Numbered from the stretch's first letter, positions 44,011 through 53,448 are shown. The stretch is 64,000 nt of DNA from Polaribacter sp. SA4-10 (GCA_949519155.1 CATIQU010000027.1:1-64000); one strand, 5' to 3'. The notes: a model not told the origin generated them from the letters alone. Translations and numbers: made by a program.

Positions 44011-45240
44011 TTACAGTTCTTTAATTTGAATCCCTATTTGCTGCATATCCGTCCAAAATTTTTGATAAGATTTAGAAACCACTTCAGCATTTAAAATAGC
44101 AATGGGCACTTTAAAAGCCATAGGAGCAAAAGCCATAGCCATTCGATGATCGTTATACGTTTTGATTGCAACATTCGTATTCATTACCTCTGAAATTGAA
44201 AGCGATAAACTTTCATTGGTAATTGCGATTACAGCACCTAATTTTTTTAATTCTGCTTCCAATGCTTCTAATCGATCTGTTTCTTTAATTTTTAAAGTGT
44301 GGAGTCCTGTTAAATGACAAGCGATTCCCAATCCAAAACAAGTAACAGCGACCGTTTGTGCAATGTCTGGTGCATTTTTTAAATCGAGTGTTAAAAGCCC
44401 CATATTTGGTTCTCTTACTTTTTTTAAGATGATTGTATTTTGATCAAAAACGGTTTCAACGCCAAAGTGTGTGTAAATTTCTGCCAAACAAGAATCTCCT
44501 TGTAAGCTTTCTTTTTTATAGGCAGACAATTGTATTGCAGATCCAACTTTACTAAATGCTGCAACAGAATAGAAATAAGAAGCCGAACTCCAATCAGATT
44601 CTACAACAACAGTTTGCTTTTGAAGCTGTTTTGCTGGTAAAACTTTAATTGTATTGCCTTCAAAGTGAGTTTCCATTCCTAATTGATTCAACAAACTCAA
44701 GGTCATTTCTATATATGGAATCGAAGTAATTTTACCAATCAACTCAATGGTCAAACCTTTTTCTAAATGAGTTCCCATCAAAATTAAAGAGGATATATAT
44801 TGACTACTAACGTTTCCATTAATTTGTACGTTGTCTTTTGTAATGGCTTTTCCTTTAATTCTTACTGGCGGATACCTTTCTTTTGCTTCATACGAAATGT
44901 CTACACCCAAGTCTTTTAGCGCTTCCACTAAAATACCAATGGGTCTTTGCTGCATTCTCTCAGAACCCGTTAAAACCACCTCGCTATTTTGTTTGGAAGC
45001 AAAATAGCCAACCAAAAAACGCATTGCAGTTCCAGCATGACCAATATCTATTAAAGAAGCTTTCGTAGAAAGGGCGTGCTGTAGATGAATAGAATCATCT
45101 GAGTCTGACAAGTTCTCTATAGAGATTTCAGGGAACAATTGTTGTAAAATAAGCAATCGATTCGACTCGCTTTTAGATCCAGAAATTGTTATTTCCTCAA
45201 TAATTTTTTTACTATTACTAACATTTAACAAGATGTCCAT
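44011..45240 (-). CDS. aroA: 3-phosphoshikimate 1-carboxyvinyltransferase (EPSP synthase)
   Basis: The 409-residue enzyme joins shikimate 3-phosphate and phosphoenolpyruvate in aromatic amino acid synthesis. [12 protein letters not shown] (phosphate-binding Lys and Ser) is at the N-terminus, [14 protein letters not shown] replaces the common GNAGTAMRPL, and [17 protein letters not shown] and [16 protein letters not shown] are conserved. It is shorter than the enterobacterial enzyme, as is usual in Bacteroidota. It diverges from the VPS10-like gene. Confidence 0.95.
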   Translation of the reverse strand: MDILLNVSNSKKIIEEITISGSKSESNRLLILQQLFPEISIENLSDSDDSIHLQHALSTKASLIDIGHAGTAMRFLVGYFASKQNSEVVLTGSERMQQRPIGILVEALKDLGVDISYEAKERYPPVRIKGKAITKDNVQINGNVSSQYISSLILMGTHLEKGLTIELIGKITSIPYIEMTLSLLNQLGMETHFEGNTIKVLPAKQLQKQTVVVESDWSSASYFYSVAAFSKVGSAIQLSAYKKESLQGDSCLAEIYTHFGVETVFDQNTIILKKVREPNMGLLTLDLKNAPDIAQTVAVTCFGLGIACHLTGLHTLKIKETDRLEALEAELKKLGAVIAITNESLSLSISEVMNTNVAIKTYNDHRMAMAFAPMAFKVPIAILNAEVVSKSYQKFWTDMQQIGIQIKEL

Positions 45241-45294
45241 TCTAAAACCTAATTTTAATTCTTATTTTTAAACTCGAAAACCATACCGAACTCC

Positions 45295-48200
45295 ATGAAA
45301 AAATACTTACTCCTGGCAATTTGCCTATTACTTACCGTAAATGTCAAAGTTACTGCACAAAAAAAAGCTAACAAAATTTCTTCGGAATATTTTAGTGCAA
45401 CAAAATGGCGAAATATAGGTCCCCATAGAGGCGGTCGAAGTGCTGCTGTGACCGGTGTTGCTGGCAAAGCCAATCTTTTTTACATGGGAAGTACAGGTGG
45501 AGGTGTTTGGAAAACAACCGATGCAGGGAACACTTGGGCAAATATTTCTGACGGATTCTTTGGAGGATCTGTAGGTGCTGTCGCAGTTTCTGAAAGTGAC
45601 AACAATGTATTATATGCCGGAATGGGAGAAAAAACCATTCGTGGAAATGTTTCATCTGGTGACGGGATTTGGAAATCTGAAAATGCAGGAAAAACTTGGA
45701 AACATGTGGGTTTAAAAAATTCAAGACACATTCCAAGAATGAGAATTCATCCTAAAAATGCTGAAATTGTTTTTGCAGCAGTCTTAGGCGATCTCTACAA
45801 ACCAACCAAAGAAAGAGGCGTTTACAAATCGATTGACGGAGGAGAAAATTGGAAACGCGTACTTTTTGCCGATGAAAACTCAGGGGCTATTGATTTAATT
45901 ATCGATCCAAACAATCCAAGAATTTTATATGCAACTACCTGGGACGTTAGAAGAACACCCTTCAGCTTATCCTCTGGCGGAAAAGGATCTGCACTCTACA
46001 AAAGCACTGATGGCGGTGATACTTGGGCAAACATATCTACCCATAAAGGACTTCCCAAAGGAACCTGGGGAATTAGTGGTGTTACTGTTTCACCAGTAAA
46101 TTCTGATATTGTGTGGGCACTCATCGAAAACAAAAAAGGGGGTGTTTACAAATCTATCGATGCTGGAAAGACTTGGAAATTAATAAATGCGGAGCGAAAA
46201 TTAAGACAAAGAGCTTGGTACTATACTCGTTTGTATGCAGATACACAGGACGAAGACATTTTATATGTATTGAACGTTCGGTATCACAAATCTACTGATG
46301 GAGGAAAAACCTATACCACATTTAATGCACCCCATGGCGATCATCACGATTTATGGATTGCTCCAGAAGACAACCAGCGAATGGTGATTGCAGATGATGG
46401 TGGTGCGCAAGTTTCATTTGATGCAGGAGAAAATTGGAGTACCTATATGAACCAATCAACTTCTCAGTTTTACAGAGTAACAACAGATAATCATTTTCCC
46501 TATCGGATTTATGTAGCACAACAAGACAATTCAACATTAAGAATTCCACATCGAACAAATGGTCGTTTTATTAACGAACGAGATTGGGAAACTACGGCAG
46601 GTGGTGAAAGTGCGCATATTGCTGTAGATCCAAATAACAACGACATTGTTTATGGTGGAAGTTATAGTGGTTTACTCACAAGAAAAAATCATAAAACGGG
46701 AGAAACAAGAGCCATCAATGTTTGGCCTGACGACCCAATGGGGCATGGTGCAATCGATTCAAAATATCGTTTTCAATGGAATTTCCCTATCTTCTTTTCA
46801 CCCAATACAACAAATCGATTGTATGCTGCTTCAAATCATTTACATAAAACAGAAAATGAAGGACAGTCTTGGAAAGTCATCAGTCCAGATTTAACAAGAA
46901 ATGATCCAAAAACACTGGCCCCCTCTGGAGGCCCTATTACCAAAGACAATACCAGTGTAGAATATTATGGAACCATTTTCGCTGCAGTAGAATCCAACTC
47001 TGAAAAAAACCTCATTTGGGTAGGTTCCGATGATGGATTGGTGCATATCACAAAAAATGGAGGTGAAACTTGGACAAACATCACCCCTAAAAAAATGCCA
47101 GAATGGATGATGATTAACAGCATAGAGATAGATCCTTTCACCAAAGGAGGCGCTTATATTGTCGGTACAAAATACAAAACAGGAGATTACAGACCGTATA
47201 TTTATAAAACGGAAAACTACGGGAAATCTTGGAAATTAATTGTTGATGGAATTGGAGAGGAAGCTTTTACAAGAGCATTAAAAGCAGACCCTAAAAGAAA
47301 AGGATTGCTATATGCCGGAACAGAACGTGGCATGTATATTTCTTTTAATGATGGCAAAAAATGGCAGCAATTTCAACAAAATTTACCCATTGTACCCATT
47401 ACCGATTTGGCCATTAAGAACGATAATTTAATAGCAGCAACCCAAGGAAGATCTTTGTGGATTATAGACGATTTAACGCCGATTCATCAACTAAACAAAG
47501 ACTTGATGCAACAAGAAATTATCCTTTTCAAACCCCAAGACGCATATCGAATGGGAGGTGGAAACGGTCGCACATCAAGAACTGCTGGAACCAATCATCC
47601 AGGAGGTGCTGCCTTCAATTTTTTCATCAAACAAATAGGGGGAAAAGACACCATCTCACTCCGTGTTTTTGATACTAAAGATCAGTTAATAAAAAAATTT
47701 AGTACCCAACCAAATAAAGATAAAAAAGAAACCAAATTAAAGGTTGAAGAAGGGAATAATATTTTCTATTGGAACATGATGTATGAGGGCGCCGAAAAAG
47801 TAAAAGGAATGATTTTATGGTGGGCTTCTTTAAATGGACCAATGGCGTTGCCAGGAGAATATAAAGTTGAATTGACTGTAAATAAGACTTCACAAAAACA
47901 AGTATTTACACTCTTAAGAAATCCAGTTTCTGAGGCTTCCGAAGCAGACATGAAAGCCCAGTTTGATTTCATCAATGACATCAATAAAAAGGTCACAGAA
48001 ATTCATACTGCTTTGAAAAACGTTAAAAAAATAAGAACTCAAGTTGCTACTTTAAAGAAATCTATTTCTGATAAGAAAAAACACAAAGAGCTAATTGATT
48101 TTGCAGATTTATTGGTAAAAGAGATGACAAAGGTTGAAGAAGCTTTGTATCAAACAAAAAGTAAAAGTGGACAAGATCCTCTAAATTACCCGATTCGGTT

Positions 48201-48402
48201 GAATAATAAATTGGCACATATCAATTCATTAACACGTGTTGGAAACTACAAACCCACACAACAAGAAATTGATTTTAAAAATGAAATTACCAAAACAATT
48301 GATGTTGAATTGGAAAAACTATATACTTTGTTTGAAATCAAAGTACAAGCATTGAATAAAAAGGTAAAAGAAAGTACCATCGATTTTATTCAATTGGATT
48401 GA
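45295..48402 (+). CDS. Secreted VPS10/sortilin-like BNR-repeat protein
   Basis: The 1,035-residue exported protein (signal peptide ends near VTAQK) is built of many BNR/Asp-box repeats: VWKTTDAGNTWANIS, IWKSENAGKTWKHVG, VYKSIDGGENWKRV, LYKSTDGGDTWANIS and more, forming one or two large beta-propellers over residues 40-740. The C-terminal 300 residues include Ig-like sequence and a helical segment rich in Lys. Such proteins are often labelled glycosyl hydrolase, but no sialidase RIP motif or catalytic set is visible, so I do not assign hydrolase activity. No type IX C-terminal sorting domain is evident. Confidence 0.88.
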   Translation: MKKYLLLAICLLLTVNVKVTAQKKANKISSEYFSATKWRNIGPHRGGRSAAVTGVAGKANLFYMGSTGGGVWKTTDAGNTWANISDGFFGGSVGAVAVSESDNNVLYAGMGEKTIRGNVSSGDGIWKSENAGKTWKHVGLKNSRHIPRMRIHPKNAEIVFAAVLGDLYKPTKERGVYKSIDGGENWKRVLFADENSGAIDLIIDPNNPRILYATTWDVRRTPFSLSSGGKGSALYKSTDGGDTWANISTHKGLPKGTWGISGVTVSPVNSDIVWALIENKKGGVYKSIDAGKTWKLINAERKLRQRAWYYTRLYADTQDEDILYVLNVRYHKSTDGGKTYTTFNAPHGDHHDLWIAPEDNQRMVIADDGGAQVSFDAGENWSTYMNQSTSQFYRVTTDNHFPYRIYVAQQDNSTLRIPHRTNGRFINERDWETTAGGESAHIAVDPNNNDIVYGGSYSGLLTRKNHKTGETRAINVWPDDPMGHGAIDSKYRFQWNFPIFFSPNTTNRLYAASNHLHKTENEGQSWKVISPDLTRNDPKTLAPSGGPITKDNTSVEYYGTIFAAVESNSEKNLIWVGSDDGLVHITKNGGETWTNITPKKMPEWMMINSIEIDPFTKGGAYIVGTKYKTGDYRPYIYKTENYGKSWKLIVDGIGEEAFTRALKADPKRKGLLYAGTERGMYISFNDGKKWQQFQQNLPIVPITDLAIKNDNLIAATQGRSLWIIDDLTPIHQLNKDLMQQEIILFKPQDAYRMGGGNGRTSRTAGTNHPGGAAFNFFIKQIGGKDTISLRVFDTKDQLIKKFSTQPNKDKKETKLKVEEGNNIFYWNMMYEGAEKVKGMILWWASLNGPMALPGEYKVELTVNKTSQKQVFTLLRNPVSEASEADMKAQFDFINDINKKVTEIHTALKNVKKIRTQVATLKKSISDKKKHKELIDFADLLVKEMTKVEEALYQTKSKSGQDPLNYPIRLNNKLAHINSLTRVGNYKPTQQEIDFKNEITKTIDVELEKLYTLFEIKVQALNKKVKESTIDFIQLD

Positions 48403-48444
48403 TCCTAATATATCTAACTGGGCTTGTTAAAGTTTACAAAAATC

Positions 48445-48533
48445 TTCGACAAGTTCAGGTGGACAATAATCTATGAAATTTAAAAAAAATTAATCTTAAT
48501 TAATTAAAAGGAAGTCAAATTGAGCTTGTCGAA
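48445..48533. repeat. Interrupted inverted repeat of REP type
   Basis: Two 20-base arms, TTCGACAAGTTCAGGTGGAC (48445-48464) and GTCAAATTGAGCTTGTCGAA (48514-48533), match as inverted copies at 16 of 20 positions and flank 49 AT-rich bases. The TTCGACAAGCTCA core is of the kind dispersed in flavobacterial intergenic regions. It sits between convergent genes and may end transcription. Confidence 0.7.
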
Positions 48534-48543
48534 AATTAAGTAA

Positions 48544-48792
48544 TTATTTCATATTTTTATTGGTAACATACATCCCATAAATAAAGCAAATTACCACTTT
48601 CGTTCCCCAGAAAATCTTCCATTGTCCTTCCTCAAAATTGGTTTTGGAGACCATCGCCCAATCTCCAGCAAAAATTTCTTTCCAACTATTAAAGAAAAGA
48701 GAGAATACCGTAACGATAATAAAAAATGGAATTGCTACTTTTATTACATTGCTCCAAAATTCTTGATGTTTTATTTTTTGTGAAAAATTCAT
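48544..48792 (-). CDS. Small membrane protein of unknown function
   Basis: The 82-residue protein has two likely helices (VAIPFFIIVTVFSLFF and TKVVICFIYGMYV) joined by a loop with GDWAMVSKTNFEEGQW. Its ATG follows directly on the stop codon of the MazG-like gene in the same frame (TAA ATG), so it is almost certainly co-translated. No family recognised. Confidence 0.72.
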   Translation of the reverse strand: MNFSQKIKHQEFWSNVIKVAIPFFIIVTVFSLFFNSWKEIFAGDWAMVSKTNFEEGQWKIFWGTKVVICFIYGMYVTNKNMK

Positions 48793-49119
48793 TTATTTTA
48801 ATTTTTGATTGTTGTGATGACGATCGTGATCACGTTTAGTTTTAATGTCTAATTTTTTTTCGAAGGCATCCTTTAAGTCAATTCCTGTTTGGTTTGCCAG
48901 ACAAAACACAACAAATAACACATCCGCCAATTCTTCCCCTAAGTCTTTGTTTTTATCCGATTCTTTTTCGCTTTGCTCCCCATATCTTCGGGCGATAATT
49001 CTGGCTACTTCGCCAACTTCTTCTGTAAGTTGCGCCATGTTTGTTAACTCGTTAAAATAACGGACTCCATGGGCTTTAATCCAATCGTCTACTTGCTTCT
49101 GAGCGTCTTCTATGTTCAT
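48793..49119 (-). CDS. MazG-like nucleotide pyrophosphohydrolase
   Basis: The 108-residue all-alpha protein carries the MazG/dUTPase-like metal motif: LTEEVGEVARIIARRYGE (ExxE) and KDLGEELADVLFVVFCLANQ (ExxD). It probably hydrolyses non-canonical or excess NTPs to monophosphates. The start ATG at 49119 gives the usual length. The C-terminus is followed in frame by the next gene. Confidence 0.9.
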   Translation of the reverse strand: MNIEDAQKQVDDWIKAHGVRYFNELTNMAQLTEEVGEVARIIARRYGEQSEKESDKNKDLGEELADVLFVVFCLANQTGIDLKDAFEKKLDIKTKRDHDRHHNNQKLK

Positions 49120-49164
49120 GTTTCAGTTTTCTGTGCGTGTAAAGTTACAAAGTCTTAAAGATAT

Positions 49165-49791
49165 TTAAGATTTTAAAAGCTGTAAAAATTGATTCCTTGA
49201 AATTTCTCTTGCTCCTAAGCTTTCCAAATGCTCATTATACACTTGGCAATCGATCAACTTATAGTTTCCTTTTTTTATTAAATGAATGAGTGCCAATTTC
49301 GATGCGTTTGAAATTTTCGAAAACATACTTTCTCCACAAAATACATTGCCAATTTCTACCCCATACAAACCACCAACTAATTCTTCTCCCTTCCAAACTT
49401 CAATCGATTTTGCAGCGCCCATATTATGTAAATTAAGATACGCTTGTTCCATATCATTTGTAATCCAAGTTCCTAGACCATCATTTCTCTCGATATTCTT
49501 ACAGTTAAAAATCACTTCTTTAAAAGCCATATTTTCTGTAATGGTGTAGGTGTTTTTTTTAAGGAATTGACGCATCGACTTCGAAATTTTCAATTCTTCA
49601 GGATATAAGACCATTCTTTCTGCTGGACAATACCAAACAATAGGTTCTCCTTCGGAAAACCATGGAAAAACTCCATTTTCATAAGCATGAATCAACCTTT
49701 TTTCTGACAAATCTCCACCCAGAGCGAGCACACCGTCATCTGTTGCATTTTCATAGGAAGGAAATTCGATTGTTTCAGAAAGCCAAATCAA
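49165..49791 (-). CDS. aat: Leucyl/phenylalanyl-tRNA--protein transferase
   Basis: The 208-residue enzyme adds Leu or Phe to proteins with N-terminal Arg or Lys and so marks them for the ClpS/ClpAP N-end pathway. The blocks FPWFSEGEPIVWYCPAERMVL, GTWITNDMEQAYLNLHNMG, SIEVWKGEELVGGLYGV and IGNVFCGESMFS are diagnostic. The start is TTG at 49791 (MIWLSETIEFPSY), which fits the family N-terminus. Confidence 0.95.
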   Translation of the reverse strand: MIWLSETIEFPSYENATDDGVLALGGDLSEKRLIHAYENGVFPWFSEGEPIVWYCPAERMVLYPEELKISKSMRQFLKKNTYTITENMAFKEVIFNCKNIERNDGLGTWITNDMEQAYLNLHNMGAAKSIEVWKGEELVGGLYGVEIGNVFCGESMFSKISNASKLALIHLIKKGNYKLIDCQVYNEHLESLGAREISRNQFLQLLKS

Positions 49792-49878
49792 AGTTATTGC
49801 TGTTTTTTAATTTAAAATACAAAAATCACAAAAATTTGTTAATATTTTTTTCATGACCGTTTCCACAAAATTAGTTCT

Positions 49879-49886
49879 TATTTTTG
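49879..49886 (+). promoter_or_regulatory. -7 promoter element for VTT-like gene
   Basis: TATTTTTG is an exact consensus match 24 bases before the TTG start at 49911. Confidence 0.5.
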
Positions 49887-49910
49887 CGAATCTATTAAAA
49901 TACTTTCCTA

Positions 49911-50540
49911 TTGGAAAAAAAAACAAAGAAAAGAAGAAAAAATACCGCATTTATAGGTAAAAGACTCCATAACTATTATGGAAGAACTGGCTTTTATCTG
50001 TTTGTTTGGGGAAGTCTTAAAAAAGCCTTTTTTCCCATCGTGTTGGCCCTTGTTTGTTTATTTTTTTTCAACAAATATGTCTATGATATTAATGATGGCT
50101 TAGAAAACTTAACCGAAACGTTTTCACGAATCGGTGTTTTAACCACTTTTTTCATCTCCGAAACTTTATTAGGTCTTATACCTCCAGAGATTTTTATAGC
50201 TTGGTCTAAAAAAACATCAGACCCAATTTTTAATTTAATTCTTTTAGCAACACTTTCTTATGGTGGGGGATTAATTTCTTACTTTTTAGGACGAATGACC
50301 TTAAAAATTAAAGCTGTAAAAAACTACTTGGAAATTAAAATGGCTGAAAATTTAAAAAACACACGCAAATGGGGTGGTTTTTTAATTTTGGTGGGCGCAT
50401 TATTACCCTTGCCTTTTTCAATTGCCTGCGTTGCTGCTGGAATGATTAAATACTCATTTAGAAACGTTGTATTCTTTGGCTTATTTCGTTTTGCACGATT
50501 TGCTATTTATGCTTGGGCTATTTTTAAAGTAGTCAATTAA
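49911..50540 (+). CDS. VTT/DedA-like membrane protein
   Basis: The 209-residue protein starts at TTG 49911 with a very basic tail (KKTKKRRKN), followed by about four or five helices. The segment ETLLGLIPPEIFIAWS, with YGGGLISYFLGRMTLK and LVGALLPLPFSIACVAAGM, resembles the re-entrant core of VTT/SNARE-associated proteins, which act as lipid scramblases or undecaprenyl-phosphate carriers. The similarity is moderate and the assignment tentative. Confidence 0.72.
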   Translation: MEKKTKKRRKNTAFIGKRLHNYYGRTGFYLFVWGSLKKAFFPIVLALVCLFFFNKYVYDINDGLENLTETFSRIGVLTTFFISETLLGLIPPEIFIAWSKKTSDPIFNLILLATLSYGGGLISYFLGRMTLKIKAVKNYLEIKMAENLKNTRKWGGFLILVGALLPLPFSIACVAAGMIKYSFRNVVFFGLFRFARFAIYAWAIFKVVN

Positions 50541-50547
50541 TTTCTCT

Positions 50548-50555
50548 TACATTTG
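50548..50555 (+). promoter_or_regulatory. -7 promoter element of a leaderless DUF1456 gene
   Basis: TACATTTG is an exact consensus match with only four bases before the ATG at 50560, so transcription should begin at or next to the start codon. Confidence 0.6.
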
Positions 50556-50559
50556 CAGT

Positions 50560-50805
50560 ATGGGATTAACAAATAACGATATTTTAAAAAAATTACGTGT
50601 GGCGCATAAATTGCGTGATACTGATATTGTAGAAATCTGCGCTTTGGTAGATTTTAAAGTAAGTAAAGGTGAGTTAGGCGCTTTATTTAGAAATGAAGAT
50701 CATGATAAATATGTAGAATGCGGCGATCAAATTTTACGTAATTTTTTAAATGGTCTCGTGGTGCACTTACGAGGGCCTATGCCAAAAAAAGGAGAAAAGA
50801 AATAG
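50560..50805 (+). CDS. DUF1456 family protein (single repeat)
   Basis: The 81-residue protein matches the DUF1456 (YehS) repeat: TNNDILKKLRVAHKLRDTDIVEI, EICALVDFKVSKGELGALF and CGDQILRNFLNGL. The E. coli homologue has two such repeats in about 156 residues; this one has one repeat and a basic tail. Function is unknown. A perfect 46-base palindromic terminator follows. Confidence 0.88.
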   Translation: MGLTNNDILKKLRVAHKLRDTDIVEICALVDFKVSKGELGALFRNEDHDKYVECGDQILRNFLNGLVVHLRGPMPKKGEKK

Positions 50806-50837
50806 ATTTCCCTCCAGTAACAATATAAAATTAATTA

Positions 50838-50883
50838 AACACAAAAAGAGCGTTCATTTTAAAATGAACGCTCTTTTTGTGTT
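50838..50883. terminator. Perfect 46-bp palindromic bidirectional terminator
   Basis: Arms of 23 bases (beginning AACACAAAAAGAGCG and its exact complement) meet without a spacer. A and T tracts flank the GC core, so it serves the DUF1456 gene on plus and the DUF3127 gene on minus. Confidence 0.92.
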
Positions 50884-50907
50884 ATTGCTAAAAATCTTTA
50901 CACGATT

Positions 50908-51273
50908 CTAGAAAGGTAAATCGTCTGGTTCTGCGTCAGAAACGTTTACTGCAGGTTGAAACTGATCTACCGGAGGCAAGTTGCTCGGTGCAGCTTGTGA
51001 CAATCCTTCAATTCTCCATCCTTGAATAGAGTTAAAGTATTTTGCTTCTCCTTGTGGATTGATCCATTCTCTACCTCTTAAATTAATCGCAACTTTTACA
51101 TCTTGACCAACAGCAAAATTGTTTAATAAATCACATTTATCTTGTACAAATTCTACCATAATCATTTGAGGGTATTGCTCGTCTGTCGTAACAACCAATT
51201 CTCTTTTTCTAAATCCGTTTGACCCAAAAGTTTGAACCTCACTAATTAACTTTACTTTACCGATTACTTCCAT
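50908..51273 (-). CDS. DUF3127 family protein (OB-fold-like)
   Basis: The 121-residue protein matches DUF3127, a small Bacteroidota family with an SSB-like OB fold: GSNGFRKRELVVTTDEQYPQ, VEFVQDKCDLLNNF, VKVAINLRGREW and KYFNSIQGWRIE. The C-terminus is acidic and ends DAEPDDLPF, which looks exactly like the acidic partner-binding tip of single-stranded DNA-binding proteins. ssDNA binding is an inference. It follows the flavin reductase gene by 13 bp. Confidence 0.88.
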   Translation of the reverse strand: MEVIGKVKLISEVQTFGSNGFRKRELVVTTDEQYPQMIMVEFVQDKCDLLNNFAVGQDVKVAINLRGREWINPQGEAKYFNSIQGWRIEGLSQAAPSNLPPVDQFQPAVNVSDAEPDDLPF

Positions 51274-51286
51274 AATATATTCTTAA

Positions 51287-52147
51287 CTATTTAATTAAAA
51301 GCACTTTCCAAGCACTCTCTACCTCTTTTTTATTTAAAAACTCTTTCGCAAATGTATGTTTTTTTACGGTTTCTAACCCAATAAATTTTGGATGTTCTTT
51401 TGCAAAGTTATCAACAGCGACCAGATCAGGCAATTGCGATACATTGCCTAACATTCCTAAATTATTTCCTGTTAAAATAGCACTATTTCTAATATCATCT
51501 GGAATGGCGTCTACACCAATCCCTAAAGTAGTTAATGGTTTTGAAATTTCAAAAAATCCAGCTCTTGCTCTCGAATAATAACTACCACCTGCCCTTGCTA
51601 CTAAATCTATTTTATGCTGATCTATCGCACCGTTCTCATCCAAAACAGCTTCAGAAATATGCATCTTTACAACTTCACAAACAATTAAATTTCCAGCACC
51701 ACCTTCACTACCAGTTCCTATTATATCAGTCACTTTACATTCAAGTTGCACTGGAGACTCTGCAACTCTAAACGGCTTAATATTCTCTGATTCAAGCATG
51801 GTAAAACCAGCTTTATCAAACTCATTTACTCCTGCAGGATATTCTGTACTACTCAAAGACATTTGTTGCACAATGTCATAATTGACCATGTTTATAACCA
51901 CTTCTTTTGTTGCCAATGCATTTTCTAAGGTATGCTTTGTGGTATTGTCTCGAACTCTTCGAGCAGGAGAAAATATAAGAATCGGCGGATTGGCACCAAA
52001 CACATTGAAAAAGCTAAAAGGAGATAAATTGGGGTTTCCATCCGCATCCATTGTACTGGCAAATGCTATGGGTCTTGGTGCAACAGCACCTAATAAGTAA
52101 CCGTGTAATTTACTCGTTGAAACTTCTTTTGGGTCTATTGAAAGCAT
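51287..52147 (-). CDS. Flavin reductase-like FMN-binding protein
   Basis: The 286-residue protein has the split-barrel flavin-binding domain: LLGAVAPRPIAFASTMDADG, NLSPFSFFNVFGANPPIL and DNTTKHTLENALATKEVVIN. RAGGSYYSRARAGFFEI near residue 195 is typical of a Bacteroidota subfamily. It probably binds FMN, with an unknown partner or substrate. It is transcribed with the DUF3127 gene. Confidence 0.9.
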   Translation of the reverse strand: MLSIDPKEVSTSKLHGYLLGAVAPRPIAFASTMDADGNPNLSPFSFFNVFGANPPILIFSPARRVRDNTTKHTLENALATKEVVINMVNYDIVQQMSLSSTEYPAGVNEFDKAGFTMLESENIKPFRVAESPVQLECKVTDIIGTGSEGGAGNLIVCEVVKMHISEAVLDENGAIDQHKIDLVARAGGSYYSRARAGFFEISKPLTTLGIGVDAIPDDIRNSAILTGNNLGMLGNVSQLPDLVAVDNFAKEHPKFIGLETVKKHTFAKEFLNKKEVESAWKVLLIK

Positions 52148-52286
52148 TCTTGATTTTTTGAGTTAGCAATTACCTTGCAAGCAATTGAAAATATTTTTAT
52201 TTTTTGATTGTCCGTTCGAAAACGAAAATTAATTGATATGTAAAGATACTATCAAAATCATAAATGAGTTATATCCAAGAAACCTT

Positions 52287-52294
52287 TATATTTG
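52287..52294 (+). promoter_or_regulatory. -7 promoter element deciding the histidine kinase start
   Basis: TATATTTG is an exact consensus match with five bases before the ATG at 52300. It lies inside the reading frame opened by the ATG at 52264 and so argues for the later start. Confidence 0.6.
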
Positions 52295-52299
52295 TTTTG

Positions 52300-53448
52300 A
52301 TGAACTTTCTTACAAACACCCTTTTATTTAAGCGAATTGCGATTCTAATTTCTTTAATTATTGTGTCATTGATTCTCTGGAATACCGCTATATTTTTTCA
52401 AAAATTCAAACAAGAAGAACGTGCTAAAATAGAAATTTTTGCGACCGCACAAAGAGAACTATCGACCAATGAAGACCTAGATGCTAGTGTAGATTTACCC
52501 CTGAAAATCATTAAAAACAGTACTGATATTCCAATGATTTTAGTGAATGATTCTGGGGGAATTGAATATAAAAATTTAGACACTATAAAAAGTCTAGATC
52601 CGATGTATGTGCAAGATCAATTGCAAAAAATGAAATCTGAAAATGCTCCTATTGAAATAAGTTATGACGGAAAAAATAAGAAATTAATCTATTACAGAGA
52701 TTCGGATGTATTAAACAAACTCACCTATTACCCACTCGCACTCATTCTAATTCTGATCTTATTCCTAAGTGTCATATACCTGTTTTCTAGCTCCAATAGA
52801 GTCGCCGAAACTAATAAATTGTGGACAGGAATGGCAAAAGAAACCGCTCATCAAATTGGCACACCACTGTCTTCTTTACTCGGGTGGATAGCTATTTTAA
52901 AAATGGAAAAAGTAGATGACAAATATGTAGCAGAAATTGAAAAAGATGTACATCGTCTAAACACCATAGCAAATCGATTTTCTAAAATTGGTTCTGTGCC
53001 TGAACTTAAAAAGGAAAACATTATTCAAGTTACAAAACATGCGTATGATTATTTAGAATCTAGAAGCTCAAAACAAATTTCATTCACATTTTCTTCAGAG
53101 AAAAAAGAACTATTTGTCAAATTAAATAATGAGCTTTTTGAATGGGTAATTGAAAACCTCATCAAAAACGCCATTGATGCAATGCAAAAAGAGGGAGACT
53201 TAAAACTAGCGATCGCGCCCATTGGAAAGAAGGTGAAAATAACAATTTCTGACACCGGGAAAGGAATGCACAAATCATTATTTAAGCAAATTTTCAAACC
53301 GGGTTTTACCACAAAAAAACGAGGTTGGGGATTGGGATTGTCACTCTCTAAAAGAATTGTAGAAGATTACCACAAAGGGAAAATAAGTGTAAAAAAATCG
53401 GAAATCGATAAAGGAACTACTTTTGAGATTTTATTAGAGAATGTTTAA
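52300..53448 (+). CDS. Membrane sensor histidine kinase (orphan)
   Basis: The 382-residue protein has two membrane helices (IAILISLIIVSLILWNTAIFF and ALILILILFLSVIYLFSS) around a sensor region of about 100 residues. The phosphoacceptor block AKETAHQIGTPLSSLLGWI carries an HQIGTPL H-box rather than the common HELRTPL. The ATPase domain has WVIENLIKNAIDAM (N box), ISDTGKGM (G1) and GWGLGLSLSKRIV (G2). No response regulator is in the window. The start at 52300 is chosen because of the adjacent promoter element. Confidence 0.93.
   Translation: MNFLTNTLLFKRIAILISLIIVSLILWNTAIFFQKFKQEERAKIEIFATAQRELSTNEDLDASVDLPLKIIKNSTDIPMILVNDSGGIEYKNLDTIKSLDPMYVQDQLQKMKSENAPIEISYDGKNKKLIYYRDSDVLNKLTYYPLALILILILFLSVIYLFSSSNRVAETNKLWTGMAKETAHQIGTPLSSLLGWIAILKMEKVDDKYVAEIEKDVHRLNTIANRFSKIGSVPELKKENIIQVTKHAYDYLESRSSKQISFTFSSEKKELFVKLNNELFEWVIENLIKNAIDAMQKEGDLKLAIAPIGKKVKITISDTGKGMHKSLFKQIFKPGFTTKKRGWGLGLSLSKRIVEDYHKGKISVKKSEIDKGTTFEILLENV

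Noticed and set aside
45392-47893. Several long frames antisense to or shifted within the VPS10-like gene
   Set aside because: They follow the repeat periodicity of the BNR propeller on the other strand or frame and show no protein-like composition.
45295-48402. Annotation of the BNR-repeat protein as a sialidase or glycosyl hydrolase
   Set aside because: Asp-box repeats alone do not show catalysis; the sialidase arginine triad and RIP motif are not visible.
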